NCBI RefSeq assembly: GCF_002556545.1
Contig: NZ_CP022685.1
Coordinates: 9,216,001 to 9,280,000, forward strand
Length of the DNA: 64,000 nucleotides
Reading direction: 5' to 3'
From: Streptomyces formicae
GTDB lineage: Bacteria; Actinomycetota; Actinomycetes; Streptomycetales; Streptomycetaceae
Shown: positions 26,656 to 34,683 of the stretch, piece after piece
Layout of the letters: each line of letters begins with the position of its first letter
Numbering within the stretch: the first letter of the stretch is position 1
The notes under the pieces: generated by a model
Seen by the model: the letters and a program-made list of their open reading frames with translations, nothing else
Told to the model about the DNA's origin: nothing
Database searches by the model: none
Position numbers and translations under genes: made by a program

Positions 26656-27342
26656 ATGAGCACCCACACGAACATGAACACGAGTGACATCGTCCTGATG
26701 GCGGACCCGAGGGTCGCCGCCGTCCCCGTACGCGAGGGCGGGGAGCGTCTCCTCGACGTACGCGAAGACAGTTCGCTGCTGGTCGACGCACGCGAACAGG
26801 CAGGCCCCGAGGCCGCGTTCGCGCTGCTGCGCGAGGGCGTGGTGCGACGCCTGGAACGAGCGGACACCCTGCTCCCCGACGGCCTGCGGCTGCTCTTCGT
26901 GGAGGGCTACCGGCCGCCTTCGCTGCAACGCGCGTACTTCGAGGAGTACGTGGAGCAGCTCCGGGCCCTCCACCCCCACTGGCCCGCCGAGGAGATCCAC
27001 GCGGCGGCGAGCCGCTACGTCTCCCCGCCCGACATCGCCCCGCACAGCGCGGGAGCCGCCGTGGACCTGACGCTCGCCGACGCCGAGGGGCGCGAACTCG
27101 ACCTGGGCACCCGGATGAACGCCGACCCGGAGGAGAGCGAGGGCGCCTGCTACACCGCCGCGGGCAACATCAGCCCCGAGGCGCGGGCCCACCGCGAGGT
27201 CCTCGGCGCCGCACTGACCGAGGTGGGCCTGGTCAACTACCCCACCGAGTGGTGGCACTGGTCGTACGGCGACCGCTACTGGGCGCTCCTGTCGGGCGCG
27301 GAGTGCGCGCTCTACGGACCGCGTGAGGCGGACCGGGCGTAG
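26656..27342 (+). CDS. D-Ala-D-Ala dipeptidase (VanX-like, M15D)
   Basis: A 228-aa zinc dipeptidase that would cleave D-alanyl-D-alanine or related dipeptides. Zinc and catalytic marks are H130 and D137 in HSAGAAVD, and E198 and H201 in EWWHW, as in VanX. There is no signal peptide, so it is cytosolic. vanH and vanA are absent nearby, so it is more likely a peptidoglycan-recycling enzyme than a vancomycin-resistance gene. Confidence 0.9.
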   Translation: MSTHTNMNTSDIVLMADPRVAAVPVREGGERLLDVREDSSLLVDAREQAGPEAAFALLREGVVRRLERADTLLPDGLRLLFVEGYRPPSLQRAYFEEYVEQLRALHPHWPAEEIHAAASRYVSPPDIAPHSAGAAVDLTLADAEGRELDLGTRMNADPEESEGACYTAAGNISPEARAHREVLGAALTEVGLVNYPTEWWHWSYGDRYWALLSGAECALYGPREADRA

Positions 27343-27359
27343 GAGCGCGGGAGCGCAGG

Positions 27360-27545
27360 TCAGGGCCGTGCCTGCACGGACACCGGCGTCCGCTCCTCCT
27401 CCACGGCCGTCGTGCCGAGCGTCGCCGCGCCCGCGCCGACGAGCACGGCGAAGGCCGCGGCGACGCCGACGACGGGGAGCCGCGGGCGGGGCCGACGCCG
27501 GGGCGCGGGCCGCACCGCGAGGCGACCGGCGGGGATGACCCGCAC
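27360..27545 (-). CDS. Small single-helix membrane protein, hypothetical
   Basis: A 61-aa reading frame with an arginine-rich N-terminus (to about residue 25), one hydrophobic helix (about 26-45, VVGVAAAFAVLVG) and a short polar tail. The positive-inside pattern looks genuine, but the frame is short, no ribosome site stands out and no family was recognised. It may be a remnant of a longer gene. Confidence 0.3.
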   Translation of the reverse strand: MRVIPAGRLAVRPAPRRRPRPRLPVVGVAAAFAVLVGAGAATLGTTAVEEERTPVSVQARP

Positions 27546-27875
27546 CGGCTATGTGCTGCCCTCCTGGGACCGTGCGCGGGTAGCCGTCGCGTACGACAGG
27601 AACGGCCGCGCGCAGGGACGCCCGATGGACCACCCGTGGGCGCCCGACGGGCCGTCCTGTCCGAGGCCGCGAAGCGGAAGCTGTTCGCCCCGCAGGTGCG
27701 GGTGCTTGAACCCGACGGGGGCGACGACTGGTCCCTGGCGACGGTCGCGGAGTTCCGCCGCGACAGGATCATGGTGTTCTGGGTGAGCAACCACGCCTAC
27801 CAGAAGGGCAAGTGGAACCTCGAGGACGGTCAGCTGGAGCTGACCAGGGGAGTGGGCGCGTCCGTGAGGTACTGA
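27535..27875 (+). pseudogene. Frameshifted small hypothetical gene
   Basis: Two adjoining frames read like one protein of about 112 aa. Frame one, from ATG 27535, gives YVLPSWDRARVAVAYDRNGR and then PMDHPWAPDG. Frame two, from about 27645, continues AVLSEAAKRKLFAPQVRVLE and on to a stop at 27873. A one-base change near 27640-27650 would join them. The second half has normal protein composition (aromatic and charged residues, WVSNHAYQKGKW). It may be a decayed gene or a sequencing error. The family is unknown. Its end overlaps the MerR gene on the other strand by 46 nt. Confidence 0.4.
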
Positions 27876-28585
27876 TGCAGCCTGCCCGCCCCCTCCAGCA
27901 TCGCCCGCGTGCGCTGGTCCAGCGCCTCCGCGCGGCGGGCCACGGCCGCGCGGAGCGCCTCGACGCCGCCGCTGTGGCGCAGGTCGTCGAGGACCGGGCG
28001 GATCTGCGGCAGCGGGTAGTGGCTCTGCCGGAGCATGTGGATCACGCGTGCGTCACGGACATCGGCGGGCAGGTACGAGCGGTAGTGCGTGACCGGATCG
28101 CGGCTCGGCGTCAGGAGACCGGCCGCCTCCCACACGCGCAGGGCCGAGGTGCGCAGGCCCAGATGCGCGGCGACCTCTCCGATGCGCAGCCGTGAGCGGG
28201 GCGGTGCGGGTGCGCCGGGGTCCTCCGCCGCGACGGCCGCCAGGGCCTCACCCGTGGTCCGCAGGGCGACGCGCTGCGCGTGCAGCTCGGCGTGGCAGGA
28301 GTCGACGAGGGCGAGTGCCTGCGGTACCTCGCCCGCGTGCACGGCCCGCATGATCCCTTGCGCGGGGCCGGGCCCGTAGCCGCGGATCAGCGCACGGTAG
28401 GTCAGCAGGGCCTGCCGGTGCAGAGCGTCGAACCTGCGGTACCCGGCGGGGGAGCGGGGCGCGGGCGGCAGGATCCCGGCGTCGGCGTAGTTGCGGATCT
28501 GCTGGGTCGAGATGCCCGCGGCCCGCGCCAGATCGACCGGGCGCAGGCCCGTGACGTCCTGGTCAGGGTCTTCCTGACGGCTCAT
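27830..28585 (-). CDS. MerR-family regulator with two HTH domains (TioE-like)
   Basis: A 251-aa protein with two MerR-type DNA-binding motifs. The first is near 14-50 (DLARAAGISTQQIRNYADAG then RRF). The second is near 130-175 (IGEVAAHLGLRTSALRVWEA then a RSY wing). Single-domain MerR proteins are usually shorter. The tandem form resembles the TioE group found in Streptomyces. A GGAGGGG ribosome site precedes ATG. An inverted repeat at 28614-28633, about 30 bp upstream, could be its own operator. The effector is unknown. Confidence 0.85.
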   Translation of the reverse strand: MSRQEDPDQDVTGLRPVDLARAAGISTQQIRNYADAGILPPAPRSPAGYRRFDALHRQALLTYRALIRGYGPGPAQGIMRAVHAGEVPQALALVDSCHAELHAQRVALRTTGEALAAVAAEDPGAPAPPRSRLRIGEVAAHLGLRTSALRVWEAAGLLTPSRDPVTHYRSYLPADVRDARVIHMLRQSHYPLPQIRPVLDDLRHSGGVEALRAAVARRAEALDQRTRAMLEGAGRLHQYLTDAPTPLVSSS

Positions 28586-28613
28586 CGGCGGCCCCTCCGG
28601 AGTACGTGCGGCG

Positions 28614-28633
28614 CTTCAAGGAAACACTCGAAG
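28614..28633. promoter_or_regulatory. Inverted repeat upstream of the tandem MerR gene
   Basis: CTTCAAG and CTCGAAG flank a 6-bp spacer (6 of 7 pairs match). The dyad lies just upstream of the MerR start codon, a typical place for a MerR operator. No convincing -35/-10 pair was identified. Confidence 0.4.
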
Positions 28634-28681
28634 GTACCGGTGTGCTCCGCGGAGGGACCCCGGACGTCGGCGGCCCGCCGG

Positions 28682-28936
<255 letters not shown>

Positions 28937-29020
28937 GGGGATCACCTGGTTCCGTTCGGAGTACGACCTTCCCCTCATGCGTACCCCGGACGGCGCGGTC
29001 ATGCCATGCGAGCGCGGCCC

Positions 29021-29623
29021 TCACCCCTCCGCGGAGCGTCGCGCCCGCAGGGTGCGGACCTTGTGGCGGTTGCCGCAGTGCTCCATCGAGCACCAGCGGC
29101 GGCGGCCGGGGCGCGAGGTGTCGACGTACAGCAGGGCGCAGTTGTCGGCGGCGCACATCCGGATCCGGTGCGCGTACGGGCCGGTGAGGAGCTCCACGGC
29201 GTCATGGGCGACGGTGGCGAGGAGCCGGGTGCCGTCGGCGGTCCCGGCCCAGCCGCGTGCGCCGTCGGGGCCGATGACGGGCGTCAGCGGCGGGCGGGCG
29301 GCCGCCTCGTTGAGGACGGCGACGTCTTCGGAGGGCGCGGGCTCGTCGAGGGCGCGGGCCGTGGTCACCCGGAACAGCGCGTCGCGCAGCCGCCGCGCGT
29401 CGGCCACCTCGGCCTCGGCGACCCGCAGCGCGGGCGTCGGCGTCAGCCGCGAGCGCTCCGCCCAGGCCACCAGGTCGTCGGGCGCGTGCAGCACCTCGAA
29501 CCGCCGGAACTCGCCGGGGCCCCCGGTGGTCAGCAGCTCGAGACAGAGCGCGCCCGGGTCGAACCGGTAGGTCGATCCGCTGAAGGAGCGCATCGGGATG
29601 CCGGGGGACGCGGGCGGTTCCAT
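29021..29623 (-). CDS. CGNR zinc-finger transcriptional regulator
   Basis: A 200-aa protein. The C-terminus carries the zinc finger CAADNC...RRRWCSMEHCGNR, which gives the CGNR family its name, followed by a basic tail for DNA binding. The N-terminal ABATE-like domain spans about 20-140. The -10-like TATATT on the minus strand (29635 to 29630) ends only 6 nt before ATG, so the mRNA is probably leaderless. An inverted repeat overlaps this promoter. It is divergent from the PPOX-type gene at 29702, a possible target. Confidence 0.88.
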   Translation of the reverse strand: MEPPASPGIPMRSFSGSTYRFDPGALCLELLTTGGPGEFRRFEVLHAPDDLVAWAERSRLTPTPALRVAEAEVADARRLRDALFRVTTARALDEPAPSEDVAVLNEAAARPPLTPVIGPDGARGWAGTADGTRLLATVAHDAVELLTGPYAHRIRMCAADNCALLYVDTSRPGRRRWCSMEHCGNRHKVRTLRARRSAEG

Positions 29624-29644
29624 GTAACTAATATAAATGGTTAC
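29624..29644. promoter_or_regulatory. GTAAC-N11-GTTAC inverted repeat over the CGNR promoter
   Basis: Five-base arms flank an AT-rich 11-bp centre that contains the -10-like hexamer of the CGNR gene. It starts one base before the ATG. This fits an autoregulatory operator, which would also face the divergent gene at 29702. Confidence 0.4.
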
Positions 29645-29701
29645 GAGGTGGCGGCAGGGCGTAGGCCGTGGCGCCTGAGGCCTGACGCCTAGACTCCCCG
29701 C

Positions 29702-30088
29702 ATGGACGACGAACTGGTGACCCGGCTCAGCGCCGGAAAGTACCTGCTGGTCAGCAGCTACCGGAAGGACGGCACCCTGGTGCCGAGCCCGGTCTGGGTC
29801 GTCAGGGACGGTGACGCGCTCGGCATCTGGACGGTCGCGGACTCGTGGAAGGTCAAGCGGATCAAGCGCCGCGCCGACGTCATGGTGGGCCCCTGCGATC
29901 TGCGCGGCAATCCGACGGGGGAGCAGGTCCCTGCCACCGCCGAGGTCGTCCCACAGGAGGTGACCGCGCGCTACCGCACGCTCATCACCCGCAAGTACAC
30001 CGTGGTCGGCTTCTTCACGCTCCTTGGCAGCAGGATCCGCCGCGGCCTCGACGGCACGGTGGGCATCCGCATCACGCTCGCGCGCTGA
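29702..30088 (+). CDS. PPOX-class (F420/FMN) oxidoreductase
   Basis: A 128-aa split-barrel flavin- or F420-binding protein of the pyridoxamine-phosphate-oxidase superfamily. The fold marks are an N-terminal strand pair (KYLLVSSYRKDGTLVPSPVW), then IWTVADSWKVKRIKRRADVM, and a C-terminal LGSRIRRGLDGTVGIRI. TAGACT lies about 7 nt before ATG, so it may be leaderless. The substrate is unknown. Confidence 0.88.
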   Translation: MDDELVTRLSAGKYLLVSSYRKDGTLVPSPVWVVRDGDALGIWTVADSWKVKRIKRRADVMVGPCDLRGNPTGEQVPATAEVVPQEVTARYRTLITRKYTVVGFFTLLGSRIRRGLDGTVGIRITLAR

Positions 30089-30122
30089 TCGCACACGCGC
30101 TGATCGCATACGAGCCGATCGC

Positions 30123-31151
30123 TCACGCGCTGAGGGCGGGCTCCGTCGTCTCGGCACGGAAGGCGACGACCATGTCGCGGGCGTGCCGCAGCCCCATGCG
30201 CGTGAAGTCGGCCTCCAGGACGGCAAGTTCGGCGAGCGTGGCTTCGTGGTCATGGCCGAGCCGCGCGCGACACTTGACGAGCCCGAGCCGGGAGAGCGCG
30301 GCGCCGCGCGGTTCGCGCATGTCCGTGAACTCCGCGAGGGCCACGCCGTAGATCTCGCGGGCCGCCGCCCAACGCCCGGCGCGGTAGAGGACGTTGCCGC
30401 GCATCTTGTGGTTGTAGGCGAGCGCGCTCGCCAGATCCATGGCGCGGCAGACCTCTTCGGCCTCGGAGAGCAAAGCGAGGGCGCGGTCCGGTTCGCCGCG
30501 CAGGGAGAGGACGTCGGCCACGCCCCGCAGCGACCAGGCACGCCCCCGCGCGTCGTCCGCGTCGGTGGCGATCCGCACGGACTCCTCGAACAGTTCGAGG
30601 GCCTTGGCGTGGTCGCCGGTGTTGCGGTGCATCTGCGCTATGCCGGTCATCGCCCAGACCATGTGTCTGGCTTCGCCGTGCGCACGCCCCTGTGCGAGCA
30701 ACTCCTCGTGGAGCGCGGCGACGGCGGCGTAGTCGCCCTGGATGCGCCCGGTCTCCGCGAGGCCCGCGAGCGCGTAGCCGTGCGCCAGCCGGTCGCCGCT
30801 GCCCTCGGCCAGCTCCACGGAGTGGGTGAGCAGCCGCCGGGCGAGCGGCAGCGCACCGCACTGCCGGGCGAGGGTGCCGCCGCTCCACAGGGCCCAGGAC
30901 ATGGCCCCCGCGTCCCCCGCGGTCCGCGCGCTGCGGTAGCTCTGCCGCCAGGCCGCGCCCGCGTCGTCCACCCGGCCGAGCCGCCGGTTCGCCTCGGCCA
31001 CCGCGAGGGCGGCGCGGGCCCGTTCGGCCGCGCCGCCCGCACGGTCGAGCGCGCGGCCCGCCTTGTCGAGGACGTCCTCGTAGGAGGAGTTCACACTCAG
31101 CTCCGCGCCCAACTCGCCCTGGTACTCGGGTGCGAATGCCTTCACGTACAT
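30123..31151 (-). CDS. TPR-repeat protein
   Basis: A 342-aa all-helical protein made of repeated TPR-like units from about residue 55 to 320 (for example AMTGIAQMHRNTGDHAKALE and GVADVLSLRGEPDRALALL). TPRs are protein-interaction scaffolds. No enzymatic or DNA-binding domain is visible, and no signal peptide. It resembles the sensor half of STAND/TPR regulators without the NTPase. No partner is adjacent, so the function is not assigned. Confidence 0.8.
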   Translation of the reverse strand: MYVKAFAPEYQGELGAELSVNSSYEDVLDKAGRALDRAGGAAERARAALAVAEANRRLGRVDDAGAAWRQSYRSARTAGDAGAMSWALWSGGTLARQCGALPLARRLLTHSVELAEGSGDRLAHGYALAGLAETGRIQGDYAAVAALHEELLAQGRAHGEARHMVWAMTGIAQMHRNTGDHAKALELFEESVRIATDADDARGRAWSLRGVADVLSLRGEPDRALALLSEAEEVCRAMDLASALAYNHKMRGNVLYRAGRWAAAREIYGVALAEFTDMREPRGAALSRLGLVKCRARLGHDHEATLAELAVLEADFTRMGLRHARDMVVAFRAETTEPALSA

Positions 31152-31280
31152 GTACCGGAAGCCTCTCGATCGTGTCGTCCCGATGACGTGATCAAGAAGC
31201 TACGAGCTGGGCCCGGTGCGGCGAATCCCTCCCGGTACGGGTCATCGCGTACGACTCGAGTGCTACGGACGAGGCCGTGA

Positions 31281-32378
31281 TCAACCTTGGGTCGTACGGG
31301 GCGACTCGGTGGCCGTCTGGAGCGCGGTGATGCACGCGCTGATCGCCTGCTGGAGGTCCTCGAGGCGCTTGACCATGTCGTCCTCGTAGATGTCGTCGAT
31401 GTCCTCGACGTCGTCGAAGGTCAGCTCCTCGAAGACCTTCGTCGCCTTCTGCAGGCTGCTGTAGAACTTGGCGCGCCGCTCCTGCACCCGCAGCTGCGGG
31501 TCGCTCTGGACGGTCTGGGCGACCAGGTCACGGACCGTGTCGTACGCCTCGCGGGCCCACTCGCCCGACTCCTCGCCGTCGTCGAGCTCGTCGATGAGCG
31601 ACAGGTGCCGCTCGGCCTCCTCGCGCAGCTCGGGCGACGCGTCGATCATCTGCCCCGCGGGCGTCTTGACCTGGCCCTTCTCCACGATCTGGCGGACGTA
31701 GTCGACGCGGTCGCCCGCCTTCGCCTCGGCACTCACGGCCTTCTTGAGGTCGTCGGTGCGCACGATGTCGCGGACCAGCTCGGTGCGGAGCGCCGGGTCC
31801 TCCTCGATGCGGTCCATCAGCGCCTTGCGCGCGGCCTCGGCGGTGCCGGGGTCGGCGAGGATCGCGGCGCGCAGCGCGGTCGGGTTCTCGGCGACCTCGA
31901 GGGCCTTGGTGGGGCGGATGCCCTCGGCCTCCGCGGCCTCCGAGATCGCCTCGCCGCGCGGGGTGCTCGCGCTGGAGCGGGAGGTGTAGTACGACAACCA
32001 GACGTCGGAGTCCGGGAGTTCGATGTCCTGACCGGGCTCCAGGACCTCGAAGTGAGGTACGAGACCGTCGTCGGCGGCCTTGTCCCAGGCCTTGTAGTAG
32101 CGCATGACGCGGTCGGCCGAGCATCCCGCGAGCTCGCTGAACTCCTTGGCCGAGACCTTCGGCGTCTCGCCGGAGCTCTGCCCGCCGGGGCGCACGCTGC
32201 GCGCCACCTTGAGGGCGAAGGTCCAGCCGCCGGTCCGCGCGTAGGCCCCGAAGACGCGGGCGTCCTCGGCCACCAGTTCCGCCGTCCCGGCGGCCGGGGC
32301 GACGGCCTCCTCGGCCGGGGCGGCGGCCTCCTCGGTGGGGGCGGTGGCTTCCTCGGTCGGGGCGATGGCTACGGTCAC
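31281..32378 (-). CDS. Hypothetical 365-aa acidic protein, possible DNA-associated
   Basis: GTG 32378 follows AGGAG at 9 nt. Residues 2-40 are an Ala/Glu/Pro-rich linker with EEA repeats. About 55-130 forms a compact part including SAKEFSELAGCSADRVMRYY, which reads like a helix-turn-helix. The middle and C-terminal parts are long charged helices with an acidic patch (FDDVEDIDDIYEDD). No known enzyme motif was recognised. Repeated GTGTCAC/TGTGAC half-sites lie upstream. A regulatory or nucleoid-type role is a guess from the HTH-like segment. Confidence 0.7.
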   Translation of the reverse strand: MTVAIAPTEEATAPTEEAAAPAEEAVAPAAGTAELVAEDARVFGAYARTGGWTFALKVARSVRPGGQSSGETPKVSAKEFSELAGCSADRVMRYYKAWDKAADDGLVPHFEVLEPGQDIELPDSDVWLSYYTSRSSASTPRGEAISEAAEAEGIRPTKALEVAENPTALRAAILADPGTAEAARKALMDRIEEDPALRTELVRDIVRTDDLKKAVSAEAKAGDRVDYVRQIVEKGQVKTPAGQMIDASPELREEAERHLSLIDELDDGEESGEWAREAYDTVRDLVAQTVQSDPQLRVQERRAKFYSSLQKATKVFEELTFDDVEDIDDIYEDDMVKRLEDLQQAISACITALQTATESPRTTQG

Positions 32379-32392
32379 AGATGTTCTCCTGG

Positions 32393-32424
32393 GTGTCACA
32401 GGGGGACGAGGGTTGACGTGACAC
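32393..32424. promoter_or_regulatory. GTGTCAC...GTGACAC inverted repeat
   Basis: Perfect 7-bp arms (32393-32399 and 32418-32424) with an 18-bp spacer, 15 bp upstream of the GTG start of the 365-aa gene and covering its likely leader. It is a probable operator. Confidence 0.5.
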
Positions 32425-32611
32425 TTTATCGCTCTTATTGGGATGTTTTGCGCGCGAGTTGGGCATGCGCCTCCGCGTCGCCCCGTCACCGGTCGCCCGT
32501 CCCCCGACCCACCGAGCAGCGGCTGACCTGCGGCTGAACCGCGGCTGAACGGAAAATCTCAACTCCCTTATTTCCGGAGCCTGTTCAAGCCATGTGACGT
32601 GTGCAATGGTA

Positions 32612-32642
32612 CATGTCACACATCGAACGTGTGCATGACATG
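32612..32642. promoter_or_regulatory. CATGTCA...TGACATG inverted repeat
   Basis: Perfect 7-bp outer arms with inner CACAC/GTGTG elements, about 84 bp upstream of the collagenase start. It shares the TGTCA core with the repeat at 32393-32424, suggesting one regulator for both divergent genes. Confidence 0.45.
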
Positions 32643-32725
32643 GGTGGCGCCGCCACCCATCCGCCATGGCCCGTTTCCCCCCATTGCCGCGCCCTCGCGC
32701 GGCAGCGACCGGCCTGGAGGCCGCC

Positions 32726-34672
32726 TTGATACCAAGATCCTCCGCACTGAGAGAACGAGCCAGATTCCTGGTGACCGCCCTGATCGCCTGCCTGGGCCTG
32801 GCCCTGCTGGCCCCCGCGAGCCCGGCGGCGGCGACCGGTGCCGCTCCCGGAGCGCGGCCCGCGAAGGCCGCCGAGGGCAAGCCGGGCCCGGACCCCGCGC
32901 CGATGCCCGCCACTCCCACTCCGGCCACCGCCAAGGCGGAGCGCCGGGCCGAGCCCGACAAGGACGTGGCGAACCGCCCGCCGCTGCAGGCCGCTCCCGA
33001 CAAGGCCCGCAAGGGCGCGGGCAAGGTCAAGGCCGCCGAGTGCCGCGTCTCCGACTTCACGTCGAAGACCGGTGCCGCCCTGGTCCAGCAGATCAAGAGC
33101 GTGGACGTCACCTGCGTCAACACGCTGTTCTCCGTGACGGGCCCGGACGCCAAGGCCCTGTTCCGCGAGGAGCAGATGGTCACCGCGGCGAACGCGCTGC
33201 GCGACACGGCGGCCAACTACCCCGGTGACAACAGCACGTCGGCCGAACAGGTGGTCCTCTACCTGCGCGCCGGGTACTACGTGCAGTGGGGCGACCCCGA
33301 GAACGTCGGCGACTACGGACCCGCGCTGAAGAGCGCCGTCCAGGGCGGTCTCGACGCCTTCTACGCCTCCTCCCACGCCTTCGACGTCACCGAGGCCAAC
33401 GGCAACACCCTGAACGAGGCCGTCATCCTGATCGACAGCGCCCAGGAGAACGACCGCTACCTGAGCGTGACCAAGCGCCTGCTGACCGACTACGACGCCT
33501 CGTACGACGAGTTCTGGGGCATGGTCGCCGCGGTCAACAGCACCTTCACGGTCTACTTCCGCGGCCACCAGGTCCCGGCGTTCCTCGCCGCCGTCAAGGC
33601 CGACCGGAGCAACCTCACGATCCTGCGGGACTTCGCCGTCAAGCACGACGACCTGCTCGGCACCGACCGGTCCTACCTCGTCTACAACGCCGGGCGCGAA
33701 CTCGGCCGCTTCCTCCAGTACGCGGACCTCAGGTCCGCGGTCGGCCCGCTGGCCAAGGAGCTCCTCGGCCGCAGCCAGATGACCGGCCGCACCGCCCGCC
33801 TCTGGGTCGGCGTGGCCGAGATGACGGACGCCTACGACAAGGCGAACTGTGCCGAGTACGGCACCTGTGACCTGGCCAACCGCGTGCGCGACGCGGTGCT
33901 CACCGTCAAGCACACCTGCAGCGACAGCCTGAAGATCGCCGCACAGGAGATCACCGCCGAGCAGCTGGCCGCCTCCTGCGACAGCCTCGCCAAGCAGGAC
34001 GCCTTCTTCCACAACGTGGTCAAGGACGACGGGCCGGTCAAGGACGACAAGAACACCCAGCTCGAAGTGGTCGCCTTCAACTCCAGCGACGACTACCAGA
34101 CCTACGCCGGGGTCGTGTTCGGCATCGACACCAACAACGGCGGCATGTACCTGGAGGGCGACCCCGCGCAGGAGGGCAACCTGCCGCGCTTCATCGCCTA
34201 CGAGCAGCCCAAGCAGGACGGCTCCTTCCAGATCTGGAACCTCAACCACGAGTACACGCACTACCTCGACGGCCGCTTCAACATGTACGGCGACTTCGCG
34301 GAAGGGCAGAAGACGCCGACAGTGATGTGGGTCGAGGGCTTCGCCGAGTACATCTCCTACTCGTACCGGGGCGTCACCTACGACAACGCCATCGCCGAGG
34401 CGGGAAAGAAGACGTACAAGCTCAGCACGCTCTTCGACACCACCTACGAGAACACCAACACCACCCGCACCTACCCGTGGGGCTACCTCGCGGTCCGCTA
34501 TCTGCTCCAGTCCCACCCGCAGGACGTGACCACGCTCCTCGGCCACTACCGCGCCGGTGAGTGGGACGCCGCGCGCACCCTGCTCACCAGCACCATCGGC
34601 AACCGCTACGACGCCGACTTCGACGCCTGGCTCGACCGGTGCGCCGCAGGTGACTGCGGCGCCACGGCCTGA
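32726..34672 (+). CDS. Secreted microbial collagenase (peptidase M9)
   Basis: A 648-aa zinc protease. The N-terminal signal peptide is RERARFLV then a hydrophobic core, ending near SPAAA; a Pro/Ala linker runs to about residue 90. The collagenase activator-like helical region follows, then the catalytic part: H508, E509 and H512 in HEYTH, and the third ligand E537 in WVEGFAEY. C-terminal PKD or collagen-binding domains are missing, so it is a short form. TTG 32726 was chosen because GGAGG (32716-32720) lies 5 nt upstream and it gives a compact signal peptide. ATG 32666 is in frame but has no good ribosome site. Confidence 0.88.
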   Translation: MIPRSSALRERARFLVTALIACLGLALLAPASPAAATGAAPGARPAKAAEGKPGPDPAPMPATPTPATAKAERRAEPDKDVANRPPLQAAPDKARKGAGKVKAAECRVSDFTSKTGAALVQQIKSVDVTCVNTLFSVTGPDAKALFREEQMVTAANALRDTAANYPGDNSTSAEQVVLYLRAGYYVQWGDPENVGDYGPALKSAVQGGLDAFYASSHAFDVTEANGNTLNEAVILIDSAQENDRYLSVTKRLLTDYDASYDEFWGMVAAVNSTFTVYFRGHQVPAFLAAVKADRSNLTILRDFAVKHDDLLGTDRSYLVYNAGRELGRFLQYADLRSAVGPLAKELLGRSQMTGRTARLWVGVAEMTDAYDKANCAEYGTCDLANRVRDAVLTVKHTCSDSLKIAAQEITAEQLAASCDSLAKQDAFFHNVVKDDGPVKDDKNTQLEVVAFNSSDDYQTYAGVVFGIDTNNGGMYLEGDPAQEGNLPRFIAYEQPKQDGSFQIWNLNHEYTHYLDGRFNMYGDFAEGQKTPTVMWVEGFAEYISYSYRGVTYDNAIAEAGKKTYKLSTLFDTTYENTNTTRTYPWGYLAVRYLLQSHPQDVTTLLGHYRAGEWDAARTLLTSTIGNRYDADFDAWLDRCAAGDCGATA

Positions 34673-34683
34673 AGGTGAGCGTC

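Larger units (their letters stand above)
32379..32725. other. Divergent intergenic region with TGTCAC-type repeats
   Basis: 347 bases between the 365-aa protein (minus) and the collagenase (plus). It contains two inverted repeats (32393-32424 and 32612-32642) and an additional TGTGAC at 32593-32598 opposite GTCACA at 32615-32620. The stretch 32425-32590 is AT-richer than its surroundings, and no gene was recognised in it. Confidence 0.6.

Noticed and set aside
26656..27342. Glycopeptide-resistance vanX.
   Set aside because: The motifs fit VanX, but vanH, vanA, vanR and vanS are absent around it, so only dipeptidase activity is claimed.
32593..32642. A Crp site (TGTGA-N6-TCACA type) upstream of the collagenase.
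   Set aside because: The half-sites are too far apart and the Streptomyces Crp pattern does not align.
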